Made by a program: the position numbers and the translations under genes. Positions 56,001 through 62,765 of a DNA stretch of 64,000 nt are shown here, one piece after another (position 1 is the stretch's first letter; every line of letters starts with the position of its first letter). The notes below the pieces were generated by a model that did no database searches, was not told the DNA's origin, and was given only the letters and a program-made list of their open reading frames with translations. Origin of the DNA: Cheiracanthium punctorium (taxonomy: Eukaryota > Arthropoda > Arachnida > Araneae > Cheiracanthiidae); NCBI GenBank assembly GCA_038373885.1, contig JAWZYV010019608.1, positions 62,001-126,000 of the forward strand. The letters are read 5' to 3'.

Positions 56001-57111
56001 ACACTGGCCAGGCATACATCTCAACACTTACAGATGTATAAAAGGTGGTATGTAGGTGTTGTAACTATAATTTTCTAACTGATGCAGATACGACTCATAT
56101 ATTGAGAGAATGAAAAAATATCATTACTGTCTATAATGATTATGCCACATTGAAAGAAATAAAAATAAAAAAAATCTGGAGTGACTCCACTCGACTTTCC
56201 GAACACTTACAATTAAGATCATTACCAAGCATCTTAATAAATTTTAATCGATGAATAATTCAAAAATATATACCAAACTGAAGCTCAATTGAATGCGCCG
56301 TTTAAACGCGAGCGCACCTTCAAGAATTCCCCCCCATAGGCCATAATGTAAAAGAAATCTTTGTCCTAGCCCTGTAGAAAAACTATAAGTCCTATACACA
56401 CCAAAATCAATACCAGTCTTGCGACGGTGGTTTATAACATGTATACCCAATTTGAGCTCAATCGGATCTACCGTTTAAACGCTAGCGCACTTTCAAGAAT
56501 TTCCTCCCATAGGCCATAATGTAAAAGAAATCTTTGTCATAGCCCTGTAGAAAAACTATAAGTCCTATACACACCAAAATCAATACCGGTCTCGCGACGG
56601 TGATTTATAACATATATACCCAATTTGAGCTCAATCGAATGCCTCGTTTAGGAGCTATTGTGTTCACTCACATACACACACACATCTCGTAAAAATAGCA
56701 TAAATGAATTCAGAAGACCTCAAAACGTGTCAATACACCAAAATCTGGAAGTCGAATTTTTTCATGATTGCAATACTTTCCTTACATGCTACATGTTCGG
56801 AAAGTAATAAATACTTTTGTTTGTTTGTGCAGAGCATTTAAACAATTATTCATTTTATCAAACCTACCATTACATTTTCTTTTATTTCTTTTCCTCTTTT
56901 TCAGGTAAAAATACTCGGTTCAAACATGAAAGATCTTCACCAGTTTGTAGATCCTGCCATTCTACCAAAAGAATACGGAGGCAAGATGCCGATGTGGAAC
57001 TGTGATGATATTGTCAAACGTGTACTGGACAAAGAACAATACTTCAACTACAACAGGAAGTTCGGATTTCAGATCAAAGATAGTCGAAAGATCATCGATG
57101 ACTGTGACTGA
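20942..57111 (+). CDS. CRAL-TRIO (SEC14-like) lipid-transfer protein, alpha-tocopherol transfer protein/clavesin type; spliced from five coding exons
   Basis: Joining 20942-21101, 42445-42681, 50321-50517, 54937-55047 and 56905-57111 gives 912 nt, 303 residues plus TGA, with every junction in frame at GT..AG sites. Residues about 25-100 look like the CRAL-TRIO N-terminal helical domain (LLRFLRTRKFDLEKAYKLM near 67-85). Residues about 113-266 are the lipid-binding CRAL-TRIO fold: the GRAIFLVKM strand, GIWDFKGFG near 169-177, a basic stretch at 229-237, and the family signature LPKEYGGKMP at 255-264. Length fits the TTPA/clavesin/RLBP1 group (about 280-320). Family members carry hydrophobic ligands such as tocopherol, retinoids or phosphoinositides between membranes in the cytosol. 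The ligand here cannot be read from sequence. No signal peptide or membrane segment is seen. The start has G at -3 and G at +4 and no in-frame upstream ATG in its exon. The family call is firm; the exact orthologue is not, since arthropods have many paralogues. Confidence 0.93.
21234..21743 (+). mobile_element. piggyBac-type TTAA MITE, long form
   Basis: Perfect TTAA on both sides (21230-21233 and 21744-21747) and CCCTTT...AAAGGG ends. It has the unique extension, then two long inverted arms around AGCTGGCTGTGCGGCACAGCCAGCTG. It lies 130 bp into intron 2, next to the start exon. Confidence 0.88.
21860..22007. mobile_element. old, diverged half copy of the TTAA MITE
   Basis: It retains CCGCCATGTTGTTGGTAGTTAA, GCAATGGCAATG, TCAGCGTTGGGCAGTCTATCCAG and a final AAGGGTTAA, all out of register with the consensus. 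It is much more diverged than the neighbour at 21234. Confidence 0.55.
22667..22815 (+). repeat. unclassified dispersed repeat, copy 1
   Basis: It shares a series of blocks in the same order with 41631-41775: CCAAATTTA, CCAGGTGGC, GGTTTT, GTAGCGCA, TTTACTAT, CACTTTTATG, GACTTTAGT and CATACTG. The element type is unknown. Confidence 0.6.
24641..24930 (+). repeat. SINE, copy 1 of the 'caccggcttggcc' family
   Basis: A tRNA-like box A (GTGGCCTAGTCGCTAAG) starts the element. The body shares CACCGGCTTGGCCAGT, CTGCTGTG, AAAATCTGT, GTGCTAGGT, GAGACCATAGAGGGCAAC with the copy at about 62766. Ends are approximate. Confidence 0.6.
27855..27874. repeat. (CA)n microsatellite
   Basis: About ten CA units. 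Confidence 0.9.
28147..28339. mobile_element. hAT MITE with CAGGGCC ends
   Basis: CAGGGCCTTATCAT at the left pairs with ATAATCAGGCCCTG at the right. The flanks AATCTGTG and ACTCTGTG match at 7 of 8 positions. It has GGGCCC-rich blocks inside. Confidence 0.7.
28340..28768. other. intron 2 sequence, nothing recognised
   Basis: AT-rich, with an (AAAT)n run near 28455-28471. No supported gene. Confidence 0.45.
29126..30280. mobile_element. Mutator-type (MULE) foldback element, 1155 bp, with arms of about 480 bp
   Basis: The two arms (29126 to about 29615, and about 29800 to 30280) are long, mostly matching inverted repeats. They begin GCATATTACCAAACC and end GGTTTGGTAATATGC. An exact 9-bp duplication, GTACGGGAC, lies at 29117-29125 and 30281-30289. 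Long terminal inverted repeats plus a 9-bp duplication are typical of Mutator-like elements. No transposase is encoded; the loop of about 200 bp is AT-rich. Confidence 0.85.
30603..30850 (-). mobile_element. hAT MITE with CAGTAGCGGAT ends, inside the Tc1 transposase
   Basis: Ends CAGTAGCGGAT and ATCCGCTACTG are inverted. An exact 8-bp duplication, GAGGCAAC, lies at 30595-30602 and 30851-30858. It is the same family as 31717-31965, in the opposite orientation (shared CCCCTCCC, AGCAATCTCTTTTG and ATAAAGC blocks). Confidence 0.9.
31717..31965 (+). mobile_element. hAT MITE, same family as 30603-30850
   Basis: CAGCGGCGGATCC and GGATCCGCTACTG form the ends, with an exact 8-bp duplication, CGAGAAAC, at 31709-31716 and 31966-31973. 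It holds GGGAGGGGCTAA twice, and a G run and C run next to the right end. Confidence 0.9.
32041..32066. repeat. (AT)n microsatellite
   Basis: About thirteen AT units following a poly-A run. Confidence 0.9.
32846..32890. repeat. perfect 18-bp hairpin
   Basis: CCCAATTTATTGTAATAG at 32846-32863 is exactly reverse-complemented at 32873-32890, with a 9-nt loop. A smaller palindrome (GTAATAGCTATTAC) lies just upstream at 32822-32835. Confidence 0.85.
33221..33261. repeat. tandem duplication, about 21-bp unit
   Basis: ATTCTTTATTTGAATCCAC occurs twice in a row, immediately before the perfect hairpin at 33262. Confidence 0.85.
33262..33314. repeat. perfect 24-bp hairpin with a 5-nt loop
   Basis: Arms 33262-33285 and 33291-33314 are exact reverse complements (they include GGTTATGCATATTCTC) around the loop GTATA. 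The lack of any mismatch suggests a recent origin. Confidence 0.92.
34569..34657. repeat. diverged tandem duplication, about 45-bp unit
   Basis: ACAATACAATAATTTAATAA...ATAATCCTGA is followed by ACAATACAATGATTTTATAA...ATTATCCTGA. Confidence 0.7.
34752..34833 (+). pseudogene. tRNA-His (GTG)-like sequence with a rearranged 5' end
   Basis: The anticodon arm (TTGCG, loop TTGTGGC with anticodon GTG at 34795-34797, TGCAA) and T arm (CCAGG, TTCGAAT, CCTGG) are intact. The 3' end GCACGGCA and a T run after it (from 34835) fit a Pol III gene. The acceptor 5' strand and D arm are disrupted: about ten extra bases (CGATCACGGC) sit in the D region and form a snap-back with the preceding GTGATC. The 5' strand GACGTGA no longer pairs with the 3' strand. 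Probably a tRNA pseudogene or SINE head. Confidence 0.7.
35002..35141 (+). mobile_element. hAT MITE, CAGGGGCGTAGC family (140 bp)
   Basis: CAGGGGCGTAGC and GCTACGCCACTG ends, with an exact 8-bp duplication, GTGCACAG, at 34994-35001 and 35142-35149. Same end family as 15601-15771. Confidence 0.88.
35303..35651. repeat. long inverted repeat, arms of about 145 bp
   Basis: About 35303-35450 pairs with about 35508-35651. Matching blocks include AATAATTATTAATAT, TTAATGAACGAAAAATAGTA and CGCTTTAGTGATAAATTGAA with their reverse complements. The loop is about 55 bp. It is AT-rich with no coding content and is probably a foldback element. Confidence 0.8.
36468..36715. mobile_element. hAT MITE with GCGCCCATAC ends
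   Basis: CATGAGCGCCCATAC pairs with GTATGGGCGCCCACG, flanked by TACGTGAG and TAAGTGAG (7 of 8). It has long G and C runs inside. It is related to 48142-48304. Confidence 0.7.
36724..38625. other. intron 2 sequence, nothing recognised
   Basis: No supported gene. There is a C run followed by a long A run at about 38262-38296. Confidence 0.45.
38626..38990 (+). repeat. tRNA-derived SINE
   Basis: The head contains box A-like TAGCCCAGTGGTTAAG and box B-like ACAGGTTCGGTACT. A G+C-rich body with AGGGACGTATATGTAGCTCT and GAGAGACCTAGCACCTGAAA follows. The 141-codon frame over it is not a gene. The 3' end is approximate. Confidence 0.7.
38991..40519. other. intron 2 sequence, nothing recognised
   Basis: A C run at 39838-39851 and A runs. 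No supported gene or bounded element. Confidence 0.45.
40522..40923. mobile_element. mariner-type MITE (402 bp)
   Basis: Terminal repeats TCAGGTTGTAACGAAAGTTT and AAACTTTCGTTACAACCTAA are inverted with few mismatches, with a further CCGCCA/TGGCGG match inside. TA flanks at 40520-40521 and 40924-40925. The TYAGGTTG ends are mariner-like. No transposase remains. Confidence 0.82.
41397..41422. repeat. poly-T tract
   Basis: A run of about 26 T residues, prone to length error. Confidence 0.85.
41631..41775 (+). repeat. unclassified dispersed repeat, copy 2
   Basis: Same block order as 22667-22815 (CCAAATTTA, CCAGGTGGC, GGTTTT, GTAGCGCA, TTTACTATGCCTA, CACTTTTATG, GACTTTAGTGGACATACTG). It abuts the TTAA MITE that starts at 41849. 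Confidence 0.6.
41849..42368 (+). mobile_element. piggyBac-type TTAA MITE, long form, best-preserved centre
   Basis: TTAA at 41845-41848 and 42369-42372. It starts CCCTTTAAGGCGCAGTG and has the unique extension with GTTGCGGGTGACATAGCTCC. Two arms then pair almost perfectly around CAGCTGGCTGTGCCGGCACAGCCAGCTG (about 42205-42232). Each arm carries AAGATGGCGG or its reverse form. It ends 72 bp before coding exon 3. Confidence 0.9.
42445..42681 (+). CDS. exon 3 (residues 54-132): CRAL-TRIO N-terminal domain and first strand of the lipid-binding fold
   Basis: The acceptor CCAACAG (42438-42444) and donor G|GTAAGC (42681/42682) bound 237 nt, phase 1 at both ends. It encodes EEEDFLPRTDD, the LLRFLRTRKFDLEKAYKLM helix pair, and NYLPHRDHMGRAIFLVKM. 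Nearly every third codon position is G or C, sharply unlike the surrounding AT-rich intron. An antisense frame over the same interval is a shadow of this exon. Confidence 0.93.
42761..42995. mobile_element. hAT MITE with TAAGGTGACCA ends
   Basis: TAAGGTGACCA and TGGTCACCTTA are perfect inverted ends with an exact 8-bp duplication, GCCTAGCC, at 42753-42760 and 42996-43003. It has repeated GGGGACA/TGTCCCC blocks inside. It begins 79 bp after coding exon 3. Confidence 0.88.
43004..48133. other. intron 3 sequence, nothing recognised
   Basis: About 5 kb of AT-rich sequence with A and T runs. Overlapping frames on both strands near 45028-45474 have no domain and no splice support. Confidence 0.45.
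48142..48304. mobile_element. hAT MITE with CATGGGCGC ends
   Basis: CATGGGCGC and GCGCCCATG ends, flanked by TAAGCACA (48134-48141) and CAAGCACA (48305-48312), 7 of 8. Long G and C runs lie inside. Three overlapping frames here are artefacts of this element. Confidence 0.78.
48403..49122. mobile_element. foldback DNA element with TACAGGTTGTCCC ends (about 720 bp)
   Basis: TACAGGTTGTCCCAAAAAG at the left pairs with CTTTTTGGGACACCTGTA at the right, with TA flanks. The arms extend inward about 230 bp (48404-48632 with 48895-49121) with mismatches, including GAACGAGAG(A/G), AAATTTAAAAAGTG and ATATTTTAC blocks. The TA target suggests Tc1/mariner or a similar superfamily. No transposase. Confidence 0.75.
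49170..49342. mobile_element. hAT MITE with CAGGGACGTGGCTAG ends
   Basis: CAGGGACGTGGCTAG pairs with TGGCTACGTCCATG. The flanks GGACCTCC and GGGCCTCC match at 7 of 8. The interior shares AGGTAGAATTTCTCACAA with 53218-53373. Confidence 0.75.
50083..50235. mobile_element. piggyBac-type TTAA MITE, half copy (right arm)
   Basis: It starts near GACGACATAGCCAGCTG and runs through CGATCGTCCGCTATCTTGCT to CACCTCAAAAAG, with TTAA at 50236-50239. It lies 85 bp before coding exon 4. Confidence 0.72.
50321..50517 (+). CDS. exon 4 (residues 133-198): core of the CRAL-TRIO lipid-binding fold
   Basis: The acceptor is a long pyrimidine tract ending CCCCCAG at 50320; the donor is CAG|GTATTT at 50517/50518. 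It holds 197 nt, entered in phase 1 and left in phase 0. It encodes NWNPDEVPYHDF, then GYIGIWDFKGFG, the conserved beta strand plus turn of the family, then QFIPFCSPSNVWLLTQLMQ. The open frames before and after the splice sites are intron. Confidence 0.93.
50518..52483. other. intron 4, first part
   Basis: AT-rich sequence with long A runs (51363-51384, 51451-51467). TTCGAATA motifs recur at 51730-51900, possibly a decayed element. No supported gene. Confidence 0.4.
52484..52740. repeat. tandem duplication, 130-bp unit, two copies
   Basis: The unit starting CACCGAATTATTTCGCAG at 52484 repeats at 52614 with only a few differences through GAGGTTCGAGAAAGCAC. The 134-codon minus-strand frame shows the same peptide twice because of this duplication and is not taken as a gene. 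Confidence 0.9.
52741..53217. other. intron 4 sequence, nothing recognised
   Basis: A 104-codon plus-strand frame starts in the 130-bp duplication and has no recognisable domain. Confidence 0.4.
53218..53373. mobile_element. hAT MITE with CAGGGACGTAGC ends
   Basis: CAGGGACGTAGC pairs with GTCTACGTCCCTA. The flanks AATAATAC and AATAATGC match at 7 of 8. It shares an interior with 49170-49342. Confidence 0.78.
53544..53700 (+). mobile_element. hAT MITE with GGACGTACCCAG ends
   Basis: CAAGGACGTACCCAGG pairs with CTGGGTACGTCCCTG. An exact 8-bp duplication, CTCCAGAC, is at 53536-53543 and 53701-53708. G and C runs lie inside the left end. Confidence 0.87.
53709..54500. other. intron 4 sequence, nothing recognised
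   Basis: AT-rich, no bounded element or supported gene. Confidence 0.4.
54510..54720 (-). repeat. tRNA-derived SINE, antisense
   Basis: The minus strand shows a box B-like GAAGTTCGATTCCCAGG and a head with GGGCTATTGCACTGCC, matching the layout of the antisense SINE at 5610-5790 (shared TGGCATGGCAG on the plus strand). It ends about 215 bp before coding exon 5. Confidence 0.55.
54937..55047 (+). CDS. exon 5 (residues 199-235): CRAL-TRIO fold, FPGRFK and IIKPVL motifs
   Basis: The acceptor AAATAG (54931-54936) follows a pyrimidine tract; the donor is AGA|GTAAGT at 55047/55048. It holds 111 nt, phase 0 at both ends. It encodes DRFPGRFKIAYCVN, AWSIIKPVLKDK and FKTR. The pattern of P-x-R-F/K followed by a hydrophobic strand and I-K-P is usual for TTPA and clavesin proteins. 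The exon is too short to stand out as an open frame. Confidence 0.92.
55498..55648. mobile_element. piggyBac-type TTAA MITE, half copy (right arm)
   Basis: It starts at GCGGGCACAGCTAGCTGCG and runs through CGATCGTCCGCCATCTTGCT to GCGCCTCAAAGGG, with TTAA at 55649-55652. The outer left arm is absent. Confidence 0.75.
56272..56660 (+). repeat. tandem repeat, 172-174-bp unit, about 2.2 copies
   Basis: Unit starts at 56272, 56444 and 56618 share ACC(A/C)AA(A/T)(C/T)TGA(A/G)GCTCAAT. Each full unit contains CCATAGGCCATAATGTAAAA and TATAAGTCCTATACACACCA. Copies differ at scattered positions. Confidence 0.88.
56905..57111 (+). CDS. exon 6 (residues 236-303 and stop): C-terminal part with the LPKEYGG signature
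   Basis: The acceptor is CTTTTTCAG at 56896-56904. The frame is entered in phase 0 (VKILGSN) and ends at TGA 57109-57111. It contains LPKEYGGKMP, the strongest family signature, and a charged tail ending IIDDCD. Third codon positions are less G/C-rich than in exons 2-4. Confidence 0.93.
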   Translation, partial: VKILGSNMKDLHQFVDPAILPKEYGGKMPMWNCDDIVKRVLDKEQYFNYNRKFGFQIKDSRKIIDDCD

Positions 57112-58292
57112 TGCTCGTGACCGTCCTGGACATTTCTCTATGGTGATATGGTTCCAAAGTGTTACTTAAGATCATTGACGAACTGATACTCTAAATTGTC
57201 CTGGCCATTTCTGTTAGGTGATATGCTTCCAAAGTGTTCTTTCCTCATAATAATTTATATTCACCACAACACATCTGTAGCTGTATACACAGCAAAGGAT
57301 AGGAAACCACACTTTGGGGAAACAGCTTGTATTTATTCTATTATTTATTACTATTATTTTCAGCTATAATCTGTAAGTACTTAAAAAAAGAATAATGCCA
57401 AAATGGTTGTCCTTCCAAACAAGTACAACTTCTTAAAATAATGGTTTTTTACGGTGGTGGTGTTTTTACCAAAGGATGGGTATTTCATTTATAGATATCT
57501 CATATACAAATAAGGACAGCATCTAAGAACGTTTAACAAAGATTTTTCATAAACAGTACTACTACATTTTACCATCTTAACTGTTATTCCCATTAACTTA
57601 AGGTTAACAGAATGATAACTACATTAAACTGATAATTAATAGATAAAGCCATAAAATTATAACCCAGAAGAAATTTAGTTGTGATAAAGCAAAAATTTTT
57701 GTACGTTTTTAATGAACATTTTTATCAAGATATATTTAGAGATCAATTCATTAAATTTAGCAGTAACATATGCCAGCAATAATTAATCAAAGCACATTCC
57801 ACAGAACGTCCAAACTTCAACGTAACAACTTCTTACAATTATTTTATAACATCCACAGAATGTCATATTCAGAATAATTGTAGCTCTTTTGAAGAAGTGT
57901 GGATAGTTAAAGAATATCTTTTATAGAATGAATCTCTTATATTTCTGCTGGCTGAGCTCAAGCTCTAACTATATTTTGTATGGTTATATAAGAATATCAT
58001 AGGATATCTTCAAATGCCCCGAATGTGCACACGAGGGTGTAAGCCAATGCAATCATTGCAACAAAATGTTTACTCTTGTCAGATAAAACATTTTTCAAGA
58101 TTGTGAAAATTGACATCAACTGGACAATCATAATTATATGTGTTAGAAATTCTAGTTTTGCTATGAGAATACAAATTTATTGGCCAGATTAATTGGACAA
58201 CCGCTTAGAACAACAGCTAGCAAGGATGACGAAAGGTAATCCAAATAAAGGTAGGAAAATTACCCCAGTGATGACCTGTCCAGCTTGCTGGA

Positions 58293-58383
58293 AACAGTAT
58301 TGTTTGTTGTTTTGTTGAGAAGGAACAGTATTGTTTGTTGTTCTGTTGAGAGGGAACAGTATTGTTTGTTGTTCTACTGAGAG
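58293..58383 (+). repeat. tandem repeat, 31-bp unit, three copies
   Basis: AACAGTATTGTTTGTTGTT starts at 58293, 58324 and 58355, each followed by (T/C)TGTTGAGA-type sequence. It lies in the proposed 3' UTR. A minus-strand frame shows the repeated peptide and is not a gene. Confidence 0.9.
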
Positions 58384-61004
58384 TATTGTAATTTGGCGAA
58401 GCCGGTGACTGCATTCGAGAAGATATTTATTAGAATGGTCACATGTATATTCTTAGCATGCAACAGTCCAGGAAGTCTATTCTCTCTCTCTAGGTAACTA
58501 AGTAACAACAGTTGATATCTCAACCCTGGCCTTGAATAGATTGTAGAAGTAGGAACATAGCAACATAGAAAAGGCTCTTTTGGATGACTAAATGAGGTTG
58601 AACTGGTTATAAAAAGTCGACAGGGCAGTAAATAACTAAAAACTGGGAAAGACCAGTTGGTAAGCTGGCCACTCATTTGGTTGCCAAGTTGCGAAAGACA
58701 GATCCAGGAATACGGATTTAGGACATTGACCCAAGCATGACCTTGGAAGCTATCTTTACTCGCGCCTGGAGGATATTTGCAGCTAGTTTTCACACCATAA
58801 ATGAATTACTTGTGTACTGGAATATGCAATTCTTACACAGCATGTTTAAGATCAAGGCAGGTTTACATGGCTCAATGTAAAAATTGGATCACAAACAAAA
58901 CAATCCTGCAAATGTTGCTGATTAGCTGTGAACAATCCTCCAAAAGAGTCAGGCTAGCGAATGGCACTGTCATAGCTGGGTGAGGACTAACCATTCCCAA
59001 GAAATTTCTAATTCCTCCAAGGCAAGTTTGGTTTTTATAACATGGATAAGAGTTGGAGGCCTTCTTAACCCTCATCTAACTATGCGATGGCAAACAGGAA
59101 AATGTATAACAGGGAACAAAATAAAGAAAAAATGATATGGTGGAAGATGGACAAGAGTATTGTGTTTTTAGCTGTGTAATGCATATGGGCCAGATTTATT
59201 CTCCTATTTTGCTTATGCAGACAGACAATAAGGCTTTGGATCAATACTATAGACTTATAAATGCTGAAAATTTGGGAGATGCTTTAAAATTGACCAAGAC
59301 AGGCTTATGGCAGAAAAAAATTATGAAATTGTGTGAATAAGTACATTGAAAGAAAACAGTCTGGAAAGATTTTTTGTAAATGCTGATGTGAACTTGAAAG
59401 TAATTAAAGTTGAAAGTGAGAAAGAAAAAATAAAGTTATCCTACTTTTATTTGTATTTTTTGGTTTTTAGCACAAATGAACAAAATATTATTATTTATAT
59501 GCTATATTAAATAAATTGTCACAGCTATTAGTTTATGTAATTTGAATTAAATGTTAATTCATTTACTTGACAAAAGTAATGTATCAAAGTATGTAAGCAT
59601 GGAATACGGTTTCACATAACTACCCATTTCTTAGATTACATTGCAAAGAAATGAATAATTATAGCTGTTACCTTAAGTAATGTAAAATAAATGTTATTCA
59701 TTAGTTTTGCAAAAGTGTTTTGCCCAAGTCTATGCAAGCAAAGAACACTGCTTCACATAAATATTCATATTAAATCTTTAAAAGATATTTTAAGATGTAT
59801 TTCTAAGCACAAATGAAACCAAATTTTACCCACTAAATAAATAAATTGACTAGGAAAACAATATTTAATATATTTTATAAAGTCTAAAAATAACCTTATT
59901 TTTATACTTTTAGAATAGTCACAGCAAAAATTTTTTAAAACCTGAATCGAGCTGTCTATTAAATATTTCTGAAACTGGGCAATCCACAAAAGGCTTTAAA
60001 ACTTTACCAATTAATTCCACTGAGATGTATTAAAAACAGCATTTGATACAAATGCATATGACTTTTAAACTGCAATGTCAATACCTGTATGAATTATTTA
60101 ACATTTTAGTAACACAAGAAATTACAAACAAAATAGTGATAATTTATTTTAGTTGCAGAACACTTTTGCCAAACTAGCTTAAGCTACTTATAGATAGCAG
60201 CAAATAATAATCGAAATGATTTCAAGCTTATTTTAAATATTCATGCATTTAATTTTGCTTATAATATGACAAGGAAAGAAGATTACCTATTTAACAAAAA
60301 GAATATCCTTTTCCTGCTACATGTAGGTTTATAAAATTTAACTTACTAGTTAGTTATAAAAGTTCTATATCTGTTGTAAGAAAAAAAAGGTCGATACATT
60401 CTTCAAATGCTGTAAATTTATTATAATACCAATTTCACAGTAAGCTACTAATGTAAAATTTTTAATTATAGAAATGTATTTTATGATGTTCAATCACTTA
60501 TTTAAAATAGAATTACTGTCCAGTTTTTCATATGTATTTTAGAAAGTAACATTTGATTTTAGAAAGTCTGGTACTTTTTAAAATCAGTTAAAACACATGG
60601 CTATTGTGAAATCTTTCACAAGGTGGCGATTTGTACTACTTTCATTCAGAGAAATATGTGCTAATGTAGAATTGGTAATTCTGAACAAAATGTAACATGA
60701 TGTATAGATAAATTTTGATAGTAATTTTGTGTACAAAAACTTACATATAAATGTAAAATAGAATAATTGTGAAGCATTCTATAGGAAAAAAAAAAGCTTT
60801 TAAAAAAGGCTGGTACCCTTTTAAAAGCTTTTTTTTAAGCTTTGTTTAAGCTTGTATCTTTTTAAAAGCTTGAAAATTTGTAAAGATAAAATGACTGTCT
60901 CATAAGATACTAGGATGTATTATATTCATTTCAAAATATGCATTTTGTTATCTAAAATTAATTATTAAGAATTAAATATGAAATGATTCACTAGTTTCTA
61001 ATCA

Positions 61005-62011
61005 CAGTCGGATCCTGATTTATAGAATTCACAAGAACCAAAAAATTTTATTTGCTAAATCAGGCGTTATTTGTAATATTGGGGGCCAAAGTCACAAGTA
61101 AATTTTCTAGTTTATATTAAGAGAGAACCTTAATAAGCAGCAACTCAAAAATATCAATTATTAGAAACTGCACACTTTTAATTCAGCAATTAATGATACA
61201 ACAACTACACACTAGCTAATTTGAAATTTTAAGCTAAAATGTGTAATAATGGGCTGAACTTTCCCCCGAGGGAAAAAAAAAAAATCTGGTTAAAAGAAAA
61301 GCTTTTTGTTCCAAACAAAATGGATATGTCATTTGAAAAGCAATCCAATAGTTCCTAATATAAAATGGTTCCAATATCCAATAGTTCCTAATATAAATTT
61401 TTTTTTTTTTTTGGGGGGGGGGGGGGACTGTTGAAAGAATTTCTCAATTTAGAGGTTTTAGGGGTTCCAATTTTATCTAAATTGAGGAAAGAGAAAAATT
61501 TGTTAAATCATGGCTCACTGAGATAAGTGCAGGCTGTTCAAAAAGCTCTGTTTTTGCGTACGAGCAAAGTTTTGCTCCTTCACCGATTTGGCACTGCTAC
61601 CCGACCCTATCATTGTTGCCAACTCTGTCGGAGAAAACGTGGCTCAAATCAAAGTTAAAAGTATCCAGAAATGGCTAAAAATGTTTTCAAGCTGAGAAAA
61701 AAAATTAAAATTTTTTGGCGTTTACGTGCTTGTGCTGCTGAAATATGCTTATCTGCTAATGCTCCTGAGTCATTTGGACTTTCATTTCCAATTTACAAAA
61801 TACTTTGATATTGCCAGTCTGCCAAGATTTTTTTCTCCGGCAGAGTTGGCAACAGTGATAGGGTCGCGTAGCAAATCAGCAAAACTTTGCTTGTATGCAA
61901 AATCCCATAGGAGAAACTGGTTTTCAGATAGCCTGTACTTATCTCAGTGAGCCATGGTTGTTAAATCATGAGGTTTGGTAACTTGGAATTTGTTAAATCA
62001 AGGTCCGACTG
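61005..62011. mobile_element. DNA element with CAGTCGGA ends, in the proposed 3' UTR
   Basis: CAGTCGGATCCTGATTTA at the left pairs imperfectly with TAAATCAAGGTCCGACTG at the right. Further TTAAATCA motifs lie inside. The ends suggest a pogo/Tigger-like element, but no TA duplication is visible. It contains a second element (61508-61956), A/T and G runs, and no transposase. Confidence 0.55.
61508..61956. mobile_element. nested foldback element with CATGGCTCACTGAGATAAGT ends
   Basis: The first 30 bases (GGCTCACTGAGATAAGTGCA and on) pair with ...TACTTATCTCAGTGAGCC at the right end. A second matching block lies further in (CCTATCATTGTTGCCAACTC with GAGTTGGCAACAGTGATAGG). The target duplication is unclear. 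The 74-codon frame inside is chance. Confidence 0.75.
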
Positions 62012-62121
62012 CACACACATATATATTACATGTATGTCAACTTGAATGCAAGTGCCATGTATTTATCTCTCATTGTAAATATATTATGCATACTTTGTTA
62101 CTTTGATAATTTTTGTTAATC

Positions 62122-62160
62122 AATAAACATTTTTTGTATAAACAGCGCTTTTCTTGTCTT
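62122..62160 (+). terminator. distal poly(A) signal and downstream T/GT-rich element
   Basis: AATAAA at 62122-62127 is followed about 20 nt later by a CA-containing site (ACAG) and then by CTTTTCTTGTCTTTT, the usual layout of an animal cleavage and polyadenylation site. Confidence 0.5.
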
Positions 62161-62765
62161 TTACTTTTAATTATTCCCAGTATTAAAGTAATGATAATTA
62201 ATCTACAATTAAAAAAAACCCCTTCATTTAAGCATATTAATATGTAACAAAAATTCGTTGAATAGAATGGATCGTAGCGAAATTTTTAATAGACTCCACA
62301 TGAAACTATGTAATTTTCTTCATAAATTGAGATACAATGAATTCATATTAGGATAATATAAGTTCAACTTCAATCCTTTGAAACTGAAAATTAAGAATAA
62401 AGACATTATCATTGTATTGGGCTGTTACAGAATTGAATTTCAAAAAGTAAATTTTACAACAAAAGAATTCAACCATGTTATTCAAGATTAAAAATTTTTT
62501 TATTAAACAAAGGAAATATTTTACCCTTTAACAAAGACAATATAAAAGTAATAAATCCAACTTTTTGCCTGTAAGTAGAGGAGGCCATTAAATGAATGTT
62601 AAATTCTGGATTTTTTTTTTTTTAATAAATGTGCAATAGAACGTTAAGAACCACTTACAACTTTAAAGAAAATCAAAGCAATAGTGACCTTGTAAAGAGT
62701 TAGCATACCAGAGCAGTAAGGTGACCTCAAATTCTTACTTTTGATTACATACGATTTAATTCCAT
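62147..62765. other. downstream of the proposed poly(A) site, nothing recognised
   Basis: AT-rich, no supported gene. Confidence 0.4.

Larger units (their letters stand above)
55048..56904. other. intron 5
   Basis: The last intron, 1857 bp, holds a half TTAA MITE (55498-55648) and a 174-bp tandem repeat (56272-56660). Donor GTAAGT and acceptor TTTTTCAG are strong. Confidence 0.7.
57112..62146 (+). other. likely 3' UTR and terminal exon of the CRAL-TRIO gene
   Basis: No coding frame is supported after the stop. The region is AT-rich and contains a 31-bp tandem repeat (58293-58383) and a nested DNA element (61005-62011). Possible poly(A) signals are AATAAA at 59429-59434, AATAAA near 59686 and AATAAA at 62122-62127. 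The last is the most convincing, with a T/GT-rich tract just after the expected cleavage point near 62145. A UTR this long (about 5 kb) is plausible but unproven, and shorter forms ending near 59450 or 59710 are equally possible. Confidence 0.45.

Noticed and set aside
52484..56660. Direct repeats as a CRISPR array
   Set aside because: Units are 130-174 bp in directly adjoining copies with no spacers, in a eukaryotic intron.
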